The position numbers were made by a program, and so were the translations under genes. A stretch of DNA of 64,000 nucleotides. Source: Protula sp. h YS-2021 (lineage: Eukaryota; Annelida; Polychaeta; Sabellida; Serpulidae). The DNA is taken from NCBI GenBank assembly GCA_949752745.1, contig OX457031.1, positions 6,220,849 to 6,284,848 on the forward strand, written 5' to 3'. A model generated the notes under the pieces. The model saw only the letters and a program-made list of their open reading frames with translations. It ran no database searches and was not told where the DNA came from. Shown here in pieces: positions 24,001 through 31,382 of the stretch; the first letter of the stretch is position 1, and every line of letters starts with the position of its first letter.

Positions 24001-24200
24001 ACGATGGGCTTGAGGTGGGAGCTTACCGTTGGGCCAGCGCAGCGTGGCGGTGCCGCTAATGACGGGCTTGAGGTGGGAGCTTACCGTTGGGCCAGCGCAG
24101 CGTGGCGGTGCCGCTCACGACGGGATGGATGTGGGAGCCGTCCAGCCATGCCGACATGATACACGGTGTCGTATCCGACCAGTCAGACCAGAACAGCAGG
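9..24200 (-). CDS. SORL1: Sortilin-related receptor (SorLA/LR11-like), partial, 18 exons
   Basis: SorLA is a type I membrane sorting receptor that moves cargo between Golgi, endosomes and the cell surface; the lumenal modules seen here bind ligands. Domain order on the minus strand is YWTD propeller blades (24200-22921), EGF-like (19721-19532), nine LDLa repeats (18854-12361), FnIII-1 (12167-1644), FnIII-2 (893-314) and the start of FnIII-3 (70-9). LDLb, EGF, LDLa and then FnIII in one protein is diagnostic of SorLA among LDLR-family receptors; LRPs lack FnIII. I chose splice sites by hand, and all 17 junctions keep phase, giving about 2470 coding bases with no stop. Vertebrate SorLA has 11 LDLa and six FnIII; nine LDLa are visible here. 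Missing are the VPS10 domain and first blades (upstream, at or beyond the N gap) and the last FnIII, membrane segment and tail (beyond position 1). Introns are dominated by minisatellites, several copying the splice junctions. Confidence 0.9.
71..313 (-). repeat. 34-bp minisatellite made of the 5' splice junction
   Basis: The 243-base intron is about seven tandem 34-bp units, each with GTGCAAG or GCGCAAG followed by GTATGC (one GTGTGT). The true donor at 313 is the first of the series. Only the last units diverge, into TTATTGCCGTTGCAG, the acceptor. Confidence 0.85.
314..512 (-). CDS. SORL1: SORL1-like exon: FnIII-2, C-terminal half
   Basis: Acceptor GTTGCAG, donor GTATGC, phase 0 in and 1 out. 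It encodes [13 protein letters not shown], then [20 protein letters not shown] and [11 protein letters not shown] (an NVT sequon). Copies of its terminal GCAAG plus donor fill the next intron. Confidence 0.85.
520..780. other. Intron between FnIII-2 exons, no gene seen
   Basis: This is an ordinary spacer on the gene strand between donor 780 and acceptor 513. No repeat or RNA gene is visible. Confidence 0.6.
781..893 (-). CDS. SORL1: SORL1-like exon: FnIII-2, N-terminal half
   Basis: Acceptor GTTGCAG, donor GTAAGT, phase 1 in and 0 out. It begins [13 protein letters not shown] and ends DYDGISSYT, as expected for FnIII strands A to C. Confidence 0.85.
896..1300 (-). repeat. 36-bp minisatellite with CRE palindromes, upstream of an acceptor
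   Basis: About 11 units begin immediately upstream of the acceptor at 894. Most contain GTGACGTCAC, which includes the CREB/ATF consensus TGACGTCA, followed by a CACGC stretch resembling the exon-adjacent intron. The acceptor AG is not preserved in the copies. Confidence 0.8.
1301..1643. other. Intron remainder, no gene
   Basis: A few further scattered CRE-like GACGTCA motifs (1320-1420), then AT-rich sequence. Nothing else is supported. Confidence 0.5.
1644..1801 (-). CDS. SORL1: SORL1-like exon: FnIII-1, C-terminal half
   Basis: Acceptor GGAACAG, donor GTGAAA, phase 2 in and 1 out. It encodes [20 protein letters not shown], then [19 protein letters not shown]. The K-P-D-x2-Y loop and following strand match SorLA FnIII-1. 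Confidence 0.82.
1955..12072 (-). repeat. Giant 56-bp minisatellite carrying a splice donor per unit
   Basis: About 180 near-identical 56-bp units fill almost the whole intron between the two FnIII-1 exons. On the gene strand each unit contains the end of the upstream exon (ATCAGGCATGG) directly followed by GTATGTCC, so nearly every unit repeats the real donor at 12043. Common variants are CGGGCACGG/CACGC changes, G insertions and short TGGCGTGAG-bearing units. 56 is 2 mod 3, so three frames cycle every 168 bases; the consensus has no stop in any gene-strand frame. Larger blocks are also duplicated. Confidence 0.95.
12044..12167 (-). CDS. SORL1: SORL1-like exon: FnIII-1, N-terminal half
   Basis: Acceptor TTGACAG, donor GTATGT, phase 1 in and 2 out. 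It encodes [14 protein letters not shown] and ends [10 protein letters not shown]. Family alignment supports the join to ESGPWTKS in the next exon, about 10.2 kb away. The last 28 coding bases are the first partial unit of the giant 56-bp array. Confidence 0.82.
12361..12486 (-). CDS. SORL1: SORL1-like exon: LDLa 9
   Basis: Acceptor TGACAG, donor GTGAGT, phase 1 to 1. The peptide [20 protein letters not shown] leads to [10 protein letters not shown], with RDE replacing SDE. Confidence 0.87.
12778..12873 (-). CDS. SORL1: SORL1-like exon: rest of LDLa 8
   Basis: Acceptor CTTGCAG, donor GTGAGG, phase 1 to 1. The peptide [20 protein letters not shown] ends with FC and a short NVT-containing linker (possible N-glycosylation). 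Confidence 0.88.
12885..13060. repeat. Degenerate ~30-bp array with E-boxes
   Basis: Five to six units contain CAGCTG and GTCACGTG, both E-box palindromes, in the intron upstream of the LDLa 8 second exon. Confidence 0.65.
13085..13383 (-). repeat. ~20-bp degenerate array of GTAAGT-like units
   Basis: Starts at the donor of the LDLa 7 exon. On the gene strand it reads as repeated GGTAAGT-x-ATC-x-GGTG motifs, about 14 units, several with a perfect GTAAGT. Confidence 0.7.
13384..13566 (-). CDS. SORL1: SORL1-like exon: LDLa 7 and start of LDLa 8
   Basis: Acceptor GTTGCAG, donor GTAAGT, phase 1 to 1. LDLa 7 is [20 protein letters not shown] to DEFGC. Repeat 8 starts [13 protein letters not shown]. 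Confidence 0.88.
13640..14408 (-). repeat. Array copying the LDLa 6 exon end plus donor, G-rich
   Basis: About 12 copies plus the genuine one at 14381 carry ACCACCCCCAGCCCAG then GTAACT. Variants include GTTACT and GTGACT; one copy lost the site. Spacers are runs of five or more G on the plus strand, which could form G-quadruplexes. Confidence 0.85.
14381..14560 (-). CDS. SORL1: SORL1-like exon: LDLa 6
   Basis: Acceptor TTTGCAG, donor GTAACT, phase 1 to 1. A Thr-rich linker precedes [18 protein letters not shown] and DWSDEYC. It ends ARTTPSP. About 12 copies of the last coding bases plus donor follow in the intron. Confidence 0.87.
14685..14818. repeat. ~15-bp tandem array
   Basis: About nine units of AAAGCTGACCTTATA or AAAGTTAACCTTAC type lie in the intron upstream of the LDLa 6 exon. 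Confidence 0.75.
15206..15347 (-). CDS. SORL1: SORL1-like exon: LDLa 5
   Basis: Acceptor TTGGTAG, donor GTAGGC, phase 0 in and 1 out. It encodes [18 protein letters not shown] through GEDEEDCG. A (TTC)n tract lies about 45 bases upstream of the acceptor on the gene strand. Confidence 0.87.
15394..15490. repeat. (GAA/TTC)n microsatellite
   Basis: About 32 uninterrupted triplets, TTC on the gene strand, about 45 bases upstream of the acceptor of the LDLa 5 exon. Confidence 0.95.
15845..16436. repeat. ~33-bp minisatellite
   Basis: About 17 units contain TGTGTCGATATCTTGCTC with T-rich spacers of variable length, inside the intron after the LDLa 4 exon. Confidence 0.85.
16437..16870 (-). repeat. 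Three partial copies of the LDLa 4 exon end
   Basis: Units of about 150 bases repeat the last 50 to 60 coding bases of the LDLa 4 exon (Y-R-C-D-G-G to D-G-S-D) and the following GTGATG donor. They are separated by GT/GGGG-rich spacer. Ends fall near 16525, 16665 and 16830. No acceptor precedes the copies, so they look like donor-bearing half-exons. Confidence 0.8.
16909..17024 (-). CDS. SORL1: SORL1-like exon: LDLa 4
   Basis: Acceptor TTGATAG was chosen over a nearer AG because it restores the split Cys codon. The peptide continues [13 protein letters not shown] and ends [11 protein letters not shown]. Donor GTGATG; phase 0 out. The 3' half of this exon is repeated three times in the intron. 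Confidence 0.85.
17285..17560. repeat. 18-bp minisatellite after LDLa 3
   Basis: About 15 units of AAGTGGGACATGTGACCAG type. The splice donor itself is not inside the unit. Confidence 0.8.
17579..17689 (-). CDS. SORL1: SORL1-like exon: LDLa 3
   Basis: Acceptor GTACAG, donor GTAAGA, phase 1 in and 1 out. It encodes [20 protein letters not shown] to FSDET; the final Cys codon is split across the intron (T plus GT). Confidence 0.88.
17985..18240 (-). repeat. 18-bp array derived from the LDLa 2 donor edge
   Basis: About 13 units on the gene strand read TGCGCT-x-GGTCACGTG, resembling the true junction TGCGGTAGGTCACGTG, but the GT of the donor is mutated. Confidence 0.7.
18242..18330 (-). CDS. 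SORL1: SORL1-like exon: rest of LDLa 2
   Basis: Acceptor TGATAG, donor GTAGGT, phase 2 in and 1 out. The peptide [19 protein letters not shown] continues to GSDEHNGC and completes repeat 2. Confidence 0.88.
18545..18690. repeat. ~22-bp degenerate array
   Basis: Four to six units of AAGTGTGTCAGTGACTGGTC type lie next to the donor of the LDLa 1 exon. Confidence 0.6.
18707..18854 (-). CDS. SORL1: SORL1-like exon: LDLa 1 and start of LDLa 2
   Basis: Acceptor TTTGCAG, donor GTAAGT, phase 1 in and 2 out. It encodes a complete LDLa (TCEAGQWLC to SDEVNC, with the calcium-binding D-x4-SDE block) and the first two Cys region of the next repeat. Confidence 0.88.
18855..19335 (-). repeat. ~46-bp array copying the LDLa 1 acceptor and exon start
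   Basis: About ten copies of TTTGCAGGCACGTG and the first 20 or so exon bases. About half keep TTTGCAG; the others read TTTGCATGC or similar. Several copies end CAGTGG followed by GTGATG, which could act as a donor. Confidence 0.85.
19532..19721 (-). CDS. SORL1: SORL1-like exon: EGF-like module after propeller
   Basis: Acceptor GTTTAG; 63 codons plus one base. The peptide starts [15 protein letters not shown] and carries eight Cys in C-x3-C, CLC and CQC spacing, ending CMQNDN. This matches the Cys-rich linker between propeller and LDLa repeats in SorLA. Donor GTAACG. Confidence 0.85.
19736..21425 (-). repeat. EGF-exon acceptor copies split by the MITE
   Basis: Copies of the EGF exon start (ACCGCGG-x-GGTTGCCGGAGC) with a preceding (T/C)TA(C)AG lie at 19748-19770 and, partially or fully, at 21350-21415. 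They look like a small array broken by the transposon insertion. Confidence 0.65.
19775..21323. mobile_element. Non-autonomous DNA transposon (MITE-like, 8-bp TSD)
   Basis: The left end reads GGTCTTTGGACAACTCG and the right end, reversed, GGGGTTTGGACAACTCGG. Both are flanked by GTTCTACA (19767-19774 and 21324-21331), a perfect 8-bp duplication. Subterminal arrays of GGGCCGAGT occur in opposite orientation at the two ends, with related GTCGGCACC motifs at 20090-20190. The 1549-bp interior is AT-rich with no convincing coding region. An 8-bp duplication fits hAT, Merlin or MULE-like families; I cannot choose. It lies in the intron between propeller and EGF exons. Confidence 0.8.
21715..21835. 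repeat. ~15-bp tandem array
   Basis: About eight units of CACATGACACCAAT type. Confidence 0.75.
21890..22935 (-). repeat. Array of the last-propeller-blade exon end plus donor
   Basis: About 16 copies, 48-72 bases each, of the exon end (CGCTCTGCAACCAG) plus GTGCGTACC, ahead of C-rich spacers. Some copies read CAACTAG at the exon end, which would put a stop in frame. Confidence 0.87.
22921..23085 (-). CDS. SORL1: SORL1-like exon: last YWTD blade, start of EGF
   Basis: Acceptor TTGCAG; 165 bases, phase 0 to 0. It begins [19 protein letters not shown] and ends NASLCNQ, whose Cys opens the EGF-like module. Donor GTGCGT. The last 21 coding bases plus donor are repeated about 16 times downstream. 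Confidence 0.85.
23323..23474 (-). CDS. SORL1: SORL1-like exon: YWTD blade with GC donor
   Basis: Acceptor ACACAG precedes GTATCGCC. The peptide runs [18 protein letters not shown] to HPYAITIFK. The reading frame and family alignment place the exon end at AAG, followed by GCAGGC, so this intron appears to start with GC rather than GT. The next exon resumes in frame as ESVYWTDW. Confidence 0.85.
23895..24112 (-). repeat. Four copies of a blade exon end plus donor
   Basis: About 57-bp units carry GGCCCAACG then GTAAGC (the farthest copy GCAAGC). The real donor is the copy at 24084. Confidence 0.8.
24085..24200 (-). CDS. SORL1: SORL1-like exon: YWTD propeller blade (FWSDW)
   Basis: Acceptor TTGCAG precedes 24200 and donor GTAAGC follows 24085. 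The peptide begins [13 protein letters not shown] and ends LRWPN plus one base of the next codon (phase 1 out). FWSDW and the closing W-P-N-G are blade motifs. Three copies of the donor end follow within the intron. Confidence 0.85.
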
Positions 24201-24224
24201 CTGCAAGCAAACTCACGCCTATCA

Positions 24225-24605
24225 GAGATACCACACGACATCACACGCCACACGACATCACACACGCCACACGACATCACACGCCACACGAGATCACACA
24301 CGCTACACGACATCATACGCCACACGACATCACCCACGCCACACGACATCACATGCCATCACACACGCCACACGACATCACACACGCCACCACACGCCAC
24401 CACACGCCACACGCCACCACACGCCACACGACATCACGCCACAGACATCACACGCCACACGACATCACATGCCACACGACATCACGCCACAGACATCACA
24501 CGCCATACGACATCACACGCCACACATCACACGCCACACGACATCATGCTACACAACATCACACGCCACACGACATCACACGCCACACGACATTACACGC
24601 CTCCC
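24225..24605. repeat. ~17-bp CACGCCACACGACATCA array
   Basis: About 22 short units lie just upstream of a blade exon on the gene strand; no splice site is included. Confidence 0.85.
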
Positions 24606-24633
24606 CCTGCATCACCCACCTTAAAAGGTATGT

Positions 24634-24663
24634 ACAGTAAACCTCTACATAATGAACACTCTT
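24634..24663. mobile_element. Possible pogo/Tigger-type terminal repeat cut by gap
   Basis: CAGTAAACCTCTACATAA directly after a TA resembles ends of Tc1/pogo-group transposons (CAGT, TA target). The N run starts a few bases later, so the rest is not visible. Confidence 0.35.
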
Positions 24664-24863
24664 NNNNNNNNNNNNNNNNNNNNNNNNNNNNNNNNNNNNN
24701 NNNNNNNNNNNNNNNNNNNNNNNNNNNNNNNNNNNNNNNNNNNNNNNNNNNNNNNNNNNNNNNNNNNNNNNNNNNNNNNNNNNNNNNNNNNNNNNNNNNN
24801 NNNNNNNNNNNNNNNNNNNNNNNNNNNNNNNNNNNNNNNNNNNNNNNNNNNNNNNNNNNNNNN
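24664..24863. other. Assembly gap of exactly 200 N
   Basis: The round length suggests a placeholder of unknown true size. It lies where the VPS10 and early propeller exons of SORL1 are expected. Confidence 0.9.
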
Positions 24864-25630
24864 TAACACCGTAAATGCTTCTAAACTGATGTTTCTAAAA
24901 GCATGGAAAAAATAATAACAAAATTTTCACGAGTACACAGAATATATTTATGTCTATTTCTGCATCTAGCAGTTTACTAAGTATATATTTACAGACCATA
25001 TACATAACCCCTTTATTTTTAAATCTTTGGTCAAGAGACACTTAAAACCCGGAATATGAACAAACACCTGGCATCCGAGTTCAACAACATATATGACCAA
25101 ATCAGTGCCTAAAAGCGAGCGCAGTTGGCTTGTATACGAGTGGAGGAGAGCGAATGGTTACAGTTGGTTCAAACTATTGAAATAAGCCAGTTCTTACTCT
25201 CGGAAGTTTCCCATTGATTTGTAGTTTACACTACAATTTTTTTTAGATATATTATAAAGAAATGATAAGGCAAAACATCAAAATTTCAATTTTCTTAAAA
25301 CATGTACGAGTATACTTTGAAATCTAAAAAGCCATTTTAGGACCTTTTCAAAACTATTTTACGTACTCCTCGTATTTCGTTCGTGAAAAAAATCGTTTGT
25401 CAAGTCTCGAGAAATAAGGAATATATGAGTTGAAAAGGTTGTCAATTTGGTTTATTTACTCGTAGTGGAGCCAACATTTAACTTTTTGTTGTAATTCTGT
25501 TCTGTAATCAATTTTATCTCCTCTCCATAGCAAGCGTTTCGCAGCGATTAATTGAAGTGGTAAACTGATTCTTCAGCAAATAGCCGCTTCTAGGAGCTAG
25601 CGCTTACAGTTCAAACGGTAATACTTTTAC
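24864..25630. other. AT-rich sequence without a visible gene
   Basis: No coding exon or named repeat was found on either strand. Confidence 0.5.
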
Positions 25631-25888
25631 CTGTGATGCAGTTGGCTGGTTGGATGAGGCTGAACGGGTGACTCTTGCCGCTTGGTGTTTCAACAAGGAA
25701 GTTATTTTAGACTTTGTCACAAAAGATTGCGTGTCTATTTTTTGGATGCGGTTTGTTGATAAATATGACCGGTCTGTGTATGTAAATCCCAAATGCTGGT
25801 GCGAACTTGAGACTTGAGACGAATCACATTTCTTTAACAACAACTGAGAAAACGATAAAAACACAAATGCTGCGTAAAACAGCGCCAT
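25631..25888 (-). CDS. Signal-peptide first exon, possibly SORL1 exon 1
   Basis: ATG at 25888 has a good context (A at -3, G at +4). The 86-codon exon starts MALFYAAFVFLSFSQLLL, a clear signal peptide, and ends NQPTASQ at donor GTAAAA (phase 0). Near the end is RVTRSAS, an R-x-x-R furin-type site. SorLA has a signal peptide and propeptide cut by furin just before a short Ser/Ala/Gln/Pro stretch, so size, order and strand fit SORL1 exon 1. The exons for the VPS10 domain would then have to lie in the N gap, which is only a link by position. It could be the first exon of another secreted protein. Confidence 0.45.
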
Positions 25889-26069
25889 GTTGTTTGTTTA
25901 TGTTTTGACGCTTTACTGCATTAAAAATCGTTCCGTCAGAAGAAAAAGTTCGCTGTAAGTGCAAAGTTTACTGTGTATTTATCTTGTGCGGCCATCATGA
26001 TATGCCTGCAAATAAAATTTAAAACACAATTTTAGGTCCGCTTTTGCATAAAATATGCTTGGCACTACG

Positions 26070-26480
26070 ACCGTGTTTTATTGGACGTATCTGAAAAAAA
26101 ATAATAAATCCAGATAATGTTTCGAAAATGTCCCAATAAAACACTTCAGATAATGTTTCGAGAATAAAAATGGCTGCCGGAGCTTTGGTGCTTTTCTCTC
26201 TAGTAGATAGCAACCCAAATTGCAAATTGATATTGTCAATAGTTGTATTTCTACTGTAAGTTGTCATATGTCAGTTCTGAATCGTCGTAAGTAAAGCAAA
26301 ATTGTTTCACTTTTGGGCGATAATGGCGCACAGGTGCACAGAAAAGGATTATGGGAAGATTATCTGAATGTAAAGCTCGATACACTTGAGAATGTTTCGA
26401 GACATTATCGAAAAACCAAGAAACATTATCTGGTTTCCGAAACATTTTCGAAACATTATCCTTGCCCAATAAAACGCAGG
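26070..26480. mobile_element. Possible small MITE with inverted ends
   Basis: GTTTTATTGG at about 26075 is mirrored by CCAATAAAAC at about 26466. Several GATAATGTTTCGAAA motifs occur in both orientations inside. No clear target duplication was found. Confidence 0.4.
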
Positions 26481-26917
26481 TTAAGTTTCGAATGTGAAAT
26501 ATACATATTACTACACAGTAAGTTTCTCAACGATTCACGCCCCCAACTATAGCCACAGCCTACAACAACGTTGTTGTCCAAAAGCCAACCTCTACAGTGA
26601 TTCGATCTGTTGTGTGTAGCACCTTTTTACTCCTAAGACTCACTGAAGATTCCACGAAAATAGAACTTATGAAAGTTAGGAACTAATTTTAAATATCCAA
26701 ACGCTCTGTTTTTATATAGAACAGATAGATTTTTCAGAGGTCATCTATTTTATTACAGCGTCAACGACCCAAGAAGAAAGACACCGCATAGTAGTTGGAA
26801 AACGACAGTTCCAGCACAGGAAGTAACGTCAAAATGAGGTCATAGGGTGTTCCAGAACACCCATGGGGGTTCTGGCCCAGATGGTTTAGAACACCCATGA
26901 GGGTTCTGGACCAGATG

Positions 26918-27000
26918 ATTTATAGGCGCGCGCGCGCCAGTGTCAATGACGTCATCATGACGTCATCATGACATTATCATGACGTCATCATGACGGTATG
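26918..27000 (-). promoter_or_regulatory. Outward-facing CRE-GC-TATA block, left end
   Basis: On the minus strand, repeated TGACGTCATGA motifs are followed by GGCGCGCGCGCGCC and TATAAAT (26924-26918), about 130 bases from the element end. The layout suggests transcription leaving the element; this is inferred from motifs only. Confidence 0.4.
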
Positions 27001-27178
27001 ACACCATGACTTCATACTAAGACTCTCCTAAGCAGCATAACCCTCAGTCACCTGTCAATCATCATGACGTCATTAGTCATGTGACCTGTCATTCATCTAC
27101 AGTCACGTGACCTGTCAATCATCAGTCATGTGACCCTAACACTATATGAGGAATGTTTTCCCGAACATTAACCTTACG

Positions 27179-27263
27179 TCCCGCGTGGCTCACTTAGTAG
27201 AGCATGGGACTCGTAAGCAGACCCATGGTCGGAAGGTTGGTGGTTCGATCCCGGACTCGGGCA
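27179..27263 (+). ncRNA. tRNA-like sequence with A and B boxes (outer, left)
   Basis: GTGGCTCACTTAGTAGAGC is an A box and GGTTCGATCCC a B box, with CTCGTAA where an anticodon loop would be. About 12 extra bases and imperfect acceptor pairing argue for a tRNA-derived sequence rather than a working tRNA. Confidence 0.5.
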
Positions 27264-27584
27264 TCACTTTCACCCTCTGTCTATCATACCGTCATATCAT
27301 GGTGGTTCTCAATGTGAGAACCTCCCTCCTGGGTCCTCCATGTGAGGACTTTCACCATCTGTCTATTATACAATGGGGACCCCCCGGTTCTCAATGTGAG
27401 GACCTCCCCTCTGGTCCTGAATGTGAGGACGTCCATCATCTGTCTATCATAACATGGGGACCCCCCTAGGATGTGATTGAGTAGCGCATGTGTTTTATTC
27501 ATGCTGTGGCTGCTGTTGGATACACATGGAAAAAAGTGAAAAAAGTTGTTCTTACTGTTGTACTGTTGTGCTGTTGTTGGATAT

Positions 27585-28458
27585 TGTCGCCACCCTCGTA
27601 ATACTGCCAATTAGGGAACCGACAGTACGACGACGGTGTCGCTTGGGGAGGTCGATAAAGGGTTGATCTACTGTGTGTTGCTACCCCAATTAGCAACACG
27701 ACCCTCGTTCTCTTGCTATCCGAAGAGTGGCAAAGATGCGCTTTTCAGCTAGTGAAAAGCGCGACTCTTCCAGCTTTAAATGATGAAAAGAAGAGTTAGA
27801 AAGGTGCACTTTTTTCTGGTTAAAAAGTGCGACTCTTCGTGACAGTTCTTTCAGAAACAGCCTGTTTAATCCAAAATAAACTTCAATGAAAAGACTTGAC
27901 TTTTATCGGTGATCTTTAAATTTATTCCACTATTTCTTAACAGATTTTCTCTACATAGATTTCTACCTTGCTAGCTTTATTCTCGATTTTCTCAATGGCT
28001 GTAGGGTAAAAGCTCTCTCTCTCTTTTTCTTGCTCTATCTCTGTCAGTCTCTATTTGCCTGTCTGCCTTCTCCAGCCTCGCCGGGGAGTTTTTATTCCCC
28101 GGCTATCCAGAGAGGGACTCCCCATACAGCCAATGAGAAATCGAATTGACCCGCGGAGGAATCTGGACATGACAACATTGCTAATCAGTTATAAAAATAA
28201 TCATAAGAAAATATTCAGAATACGAAGAGAGTGGCGGAGCTCTTTCCGAAAAACATTGCCTAAAAAGGGAATGGGTCTCGGGTCGTTGGCAGCCGGGAGA
28301 GTTTTGGGGCCTATTTTTTATGCTGCCAAGCCAATGGGGTCGTATTTTTCGATGGTCACGTCCAGAAACCTTGCCAGGCCCGTATTCTAAAAATCTCTAA
28401 AAAATTCTAACCAAAATATTTATAAAAGAAAGAGGGCGACAACTCTAGGGTTCTCACA
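27585..28458 (-). repeat. 3' LTR
   Basis: 874 bases, about 99% identical by eye to 39959-40828, which suggests recent insertion. Preceded on the minus strand by the purine tract. Confidence 0.92.
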
Positions 28459-28471
28459 CTCTCCTCTTCTT
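28459..28471 (-). promoter_or_regulatory. Polypurine tract
   Basis: AAGAAGAGGAGAG directly abuts the 3' LTR, as needed for plus-strand priming. Confidence 0.8.
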
Positions 28472-31382
28472 AAAACTTGAAATACGGGGGACTAAGAACC
28501 GCGTATTTCAAGCACAATTCTACATTCATCTCAATTTTTTGTCGCCAACCCCATACTATACTAGCTCCATAGAGCGGTCCTAATAGAAGAATACCAATTA
28601 ACAAGAAGAGCTGCCTTGGAGCCAGTACTACGCCAGAGTGCTGGTTACGGTCAAAATACGAAAAGCGAGATTCTACTAATTTTTTTAATGAATTCTCCTT
28701 TTGTCGCCCATGCACTGAATACCGAAAAAATGAGAAATACCCAAAAATTAGTATTTTTCATGGCGAACTTCAGCTGTGATACCGATCAGAGATCGTGTAG
28801 CATGTGGTTGAGCGCTGTTTACGCATTATCACTCAACTACCATACATTTCCGTATACGAAATAATTAGTAACAAGCACTCTGTCCCAAACCGGTACCTAA
28901 TTAGCAATAAACCCTAATTAAATATCAAATTTATAAGATTATTAAAAATTTTCAACTTTTCCACTGTTTTGTTTACAAAGTGAGCGCACCGGAAGACTCA
29001 CGGAAATTTACGATTTTTTTTAAACAGCTATATTTCTAACAATACTTTTCAAAGACCTATCATTCTTCAGCCCCAAGAAACCTTAGTTTCAATTAGATAA
29101 ACACTATCGTACTAATAAGGAAGGCCTTTGATTGATTTTAATATAAAATTTAAATGCAAAAATTTCCGGATATTTCCGGGTAGCAACACTAGAACCCCTA
29201 GCGAGTAAAAGACGCAAAAATAACACATAAGTGACACATACGAGCCCTTTACGGAAAAACCATGCCCAAAACCCAGTAAATTAGTCTATTTTTCTGGCCA
29301 AATTATAGTACTCAACCAAAACCATTTTATCCCCACTCTCAGAGATTCATACCTAAAGCCTTCTTCTATTTTATTTTCATATTAGTTTACTATAATCTTC
29401 ACTGAAAATGCCAAAATTTGAACTTTAAAACAAACCAAAATCTCCATTTCTTCCTTGTTGTAGGAAGTAATTTGGCAGAAATCCAACAAAACAGCTGACA
29501 TAGCGGCCCACTTATTGACCCTATTAGCATTTCCATATGCAAATCCACAGGCTCTGCCATCACTTAACGCCAAAGCTAACACTACGAGCTATCCTTCTTG
29601 CTAAAAACTAAACACTTATGCCTGGTCAAATACATATAATGATACATACATTTTCTTTCATTCTTTGACACCACTGGGCTCATTAGAACGAGCTAGAACT
29701 ATTCTTATCAGGTTTCTATAACGGCAAGCTACGGCCATCTTTTCACCCACTTACTACTACGAACTGTAGGTCTCCAAATGATCAGAGAAATACATTTTTA
29801 AACTAAAATATGTAGCGAACATATTGCAATACACACTTTATAGTTTATACTTGCCAATAAGCATTTTATGAAAGTTCCACGTGATTATTTACTCTAACAA
29901 AGCGAGTATTTTCACTATGTATCCGTGTAAATGCACGATCACAGCCGTTCGGCCGTTATACAAGCACCATTGCATAACATTTCGTGACTTTTAAAATACT
30001 TTTTTTCGTAAAATACACTATTTCTAAGATTTCTACTTAACATTCTTTTCACATCTATTCAACTTAAACTTCAGAGTCTACACGGGGAAAATTTTAAGCA
30101 AACTATGGCTAAAATAAATGTGAAAATATTGCACCTGATAACAGCTATAAAGAGACATTCGTCAGAAACTAATTTAAACTTGTCGGCCTATATACAAGAC
30201 ATTTGACAACTTTAAAGCATCTCTTAACCCCATATAAATGTCAAAATGGCGAACTAAGCCAGAAATGACTTAGAGGGGCTTCACTAAAACTCAATTTTCT
30301 GATTCGATACTTGACGGATTGACTTTAAACTTGCAGACTAAGCCTAAAGTACATTAATCTACATTTTTTCTTTCCCAATTACATAAATACATACGTTTTA
30401 TCATAGTTTATTTAGCCAAAAGTGATGGACGTCGGCCCAGTCTTATTTCTCTATTGCTTGGAATGGATCAAACGCATTCTTTAGCCGTAAAGCCATCAAA
30501 ATCAAGCATCAGGCTTTCTTAGACTTAAAGGTTGAACTTTTTTTTCAATGTTTCGACGCGATCAGACGCATTCTTTGCTTGTAAACCCTTATCCAGCGTT
30601 AGGCCTTGTTGCACTTGGAGTCGAAACTAGTGCTTTTTTTTATAGGCAGTAGCTTTCTACATTATCCCTACATGCAAACATGGTTCGGTCTTTTTTTTTT
30701 AGAACTGAGGCAAGAATGCGTATCCTACCATGTTTAAAATGAAGATGTGTTAGCAAAAGCCCATCAAAATCATCAAAGTATATAAAAACTTTTTTTTTTC
30801 AATCATTAGTCAAAAATCGAAGTCCAGGGGCTTTTCACTGTCACCAAGCCACTTCCCGTATGCGCTAAAACGGCAACCAACCAGACAGACAACCAACCAA
30901 CCAGCCAAACAACCAACCAACCTTCACAACCAGTTACTTAAACATACATTATGCATTTTTTTCACTCTCCTTCCCTTAAAAACACCTCGGGGGGGGTGGG
31001 GGAAGGGGACATTATACAATTTAAACACATTATAAAATACGTTAACATACGCACATATTATAATTTTTTTTTCGAAACACCATGTATTAATCACACGTTT
31101 TTTTCTTTTTAAATGTCCCAAACAGTTTCCTCAGCCTCTCCTTCTTTCTCAACCAGATCACGGTTACAAGGCACGTTAAAGCCACGTCTTCCTGTTTAAA
31201 ACCTAAGTTTCAAACAGGGTAATCGTGTTTAGATCTTCGCCCGTCAACTATATACGCTTTTGCCTTGCGTATAAGGACCGGGGCATGTTGTTATCTTGAC
31301 GTCCTCTTCTTAACGGATTTGGCGAGAGTAAAATTTGGTGCAGTGGTTAAATTGGTGAAAGCGGGGTAAATTTGGCAAACAT
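28472..31382. other. Non-coding 3' part of the retrotransposon
   Basis: 2.9 kb of AT-rich DNA between the last ORF and 3' LTR. No coding region can be supported; a small AACCAACC-type tract lies at 30870-30925. Confidence 0.55.

Larger units (their letters stand above)
26790..27584. repeat. Left inverted-repeat arm, outer part
   Basis: Matches 47130-47937 in reverse. Holds two CCAGAACACCCATG-type palindromes (26853-26911), a TATA/GC/CRE block, a tRNA-like sequence and repeated GTGAGGAC / GGGGACCCCCC motifs. Interrupted at 27584 by the retrotransposon. Confidence 0.8.

Noticed and set aside
28055..28390. ORF in the LTR, also at 40426-40770
   Set aside because: Antisense to the retrotransposon, interrupted differently in the two LTRs, no recognisable domain.
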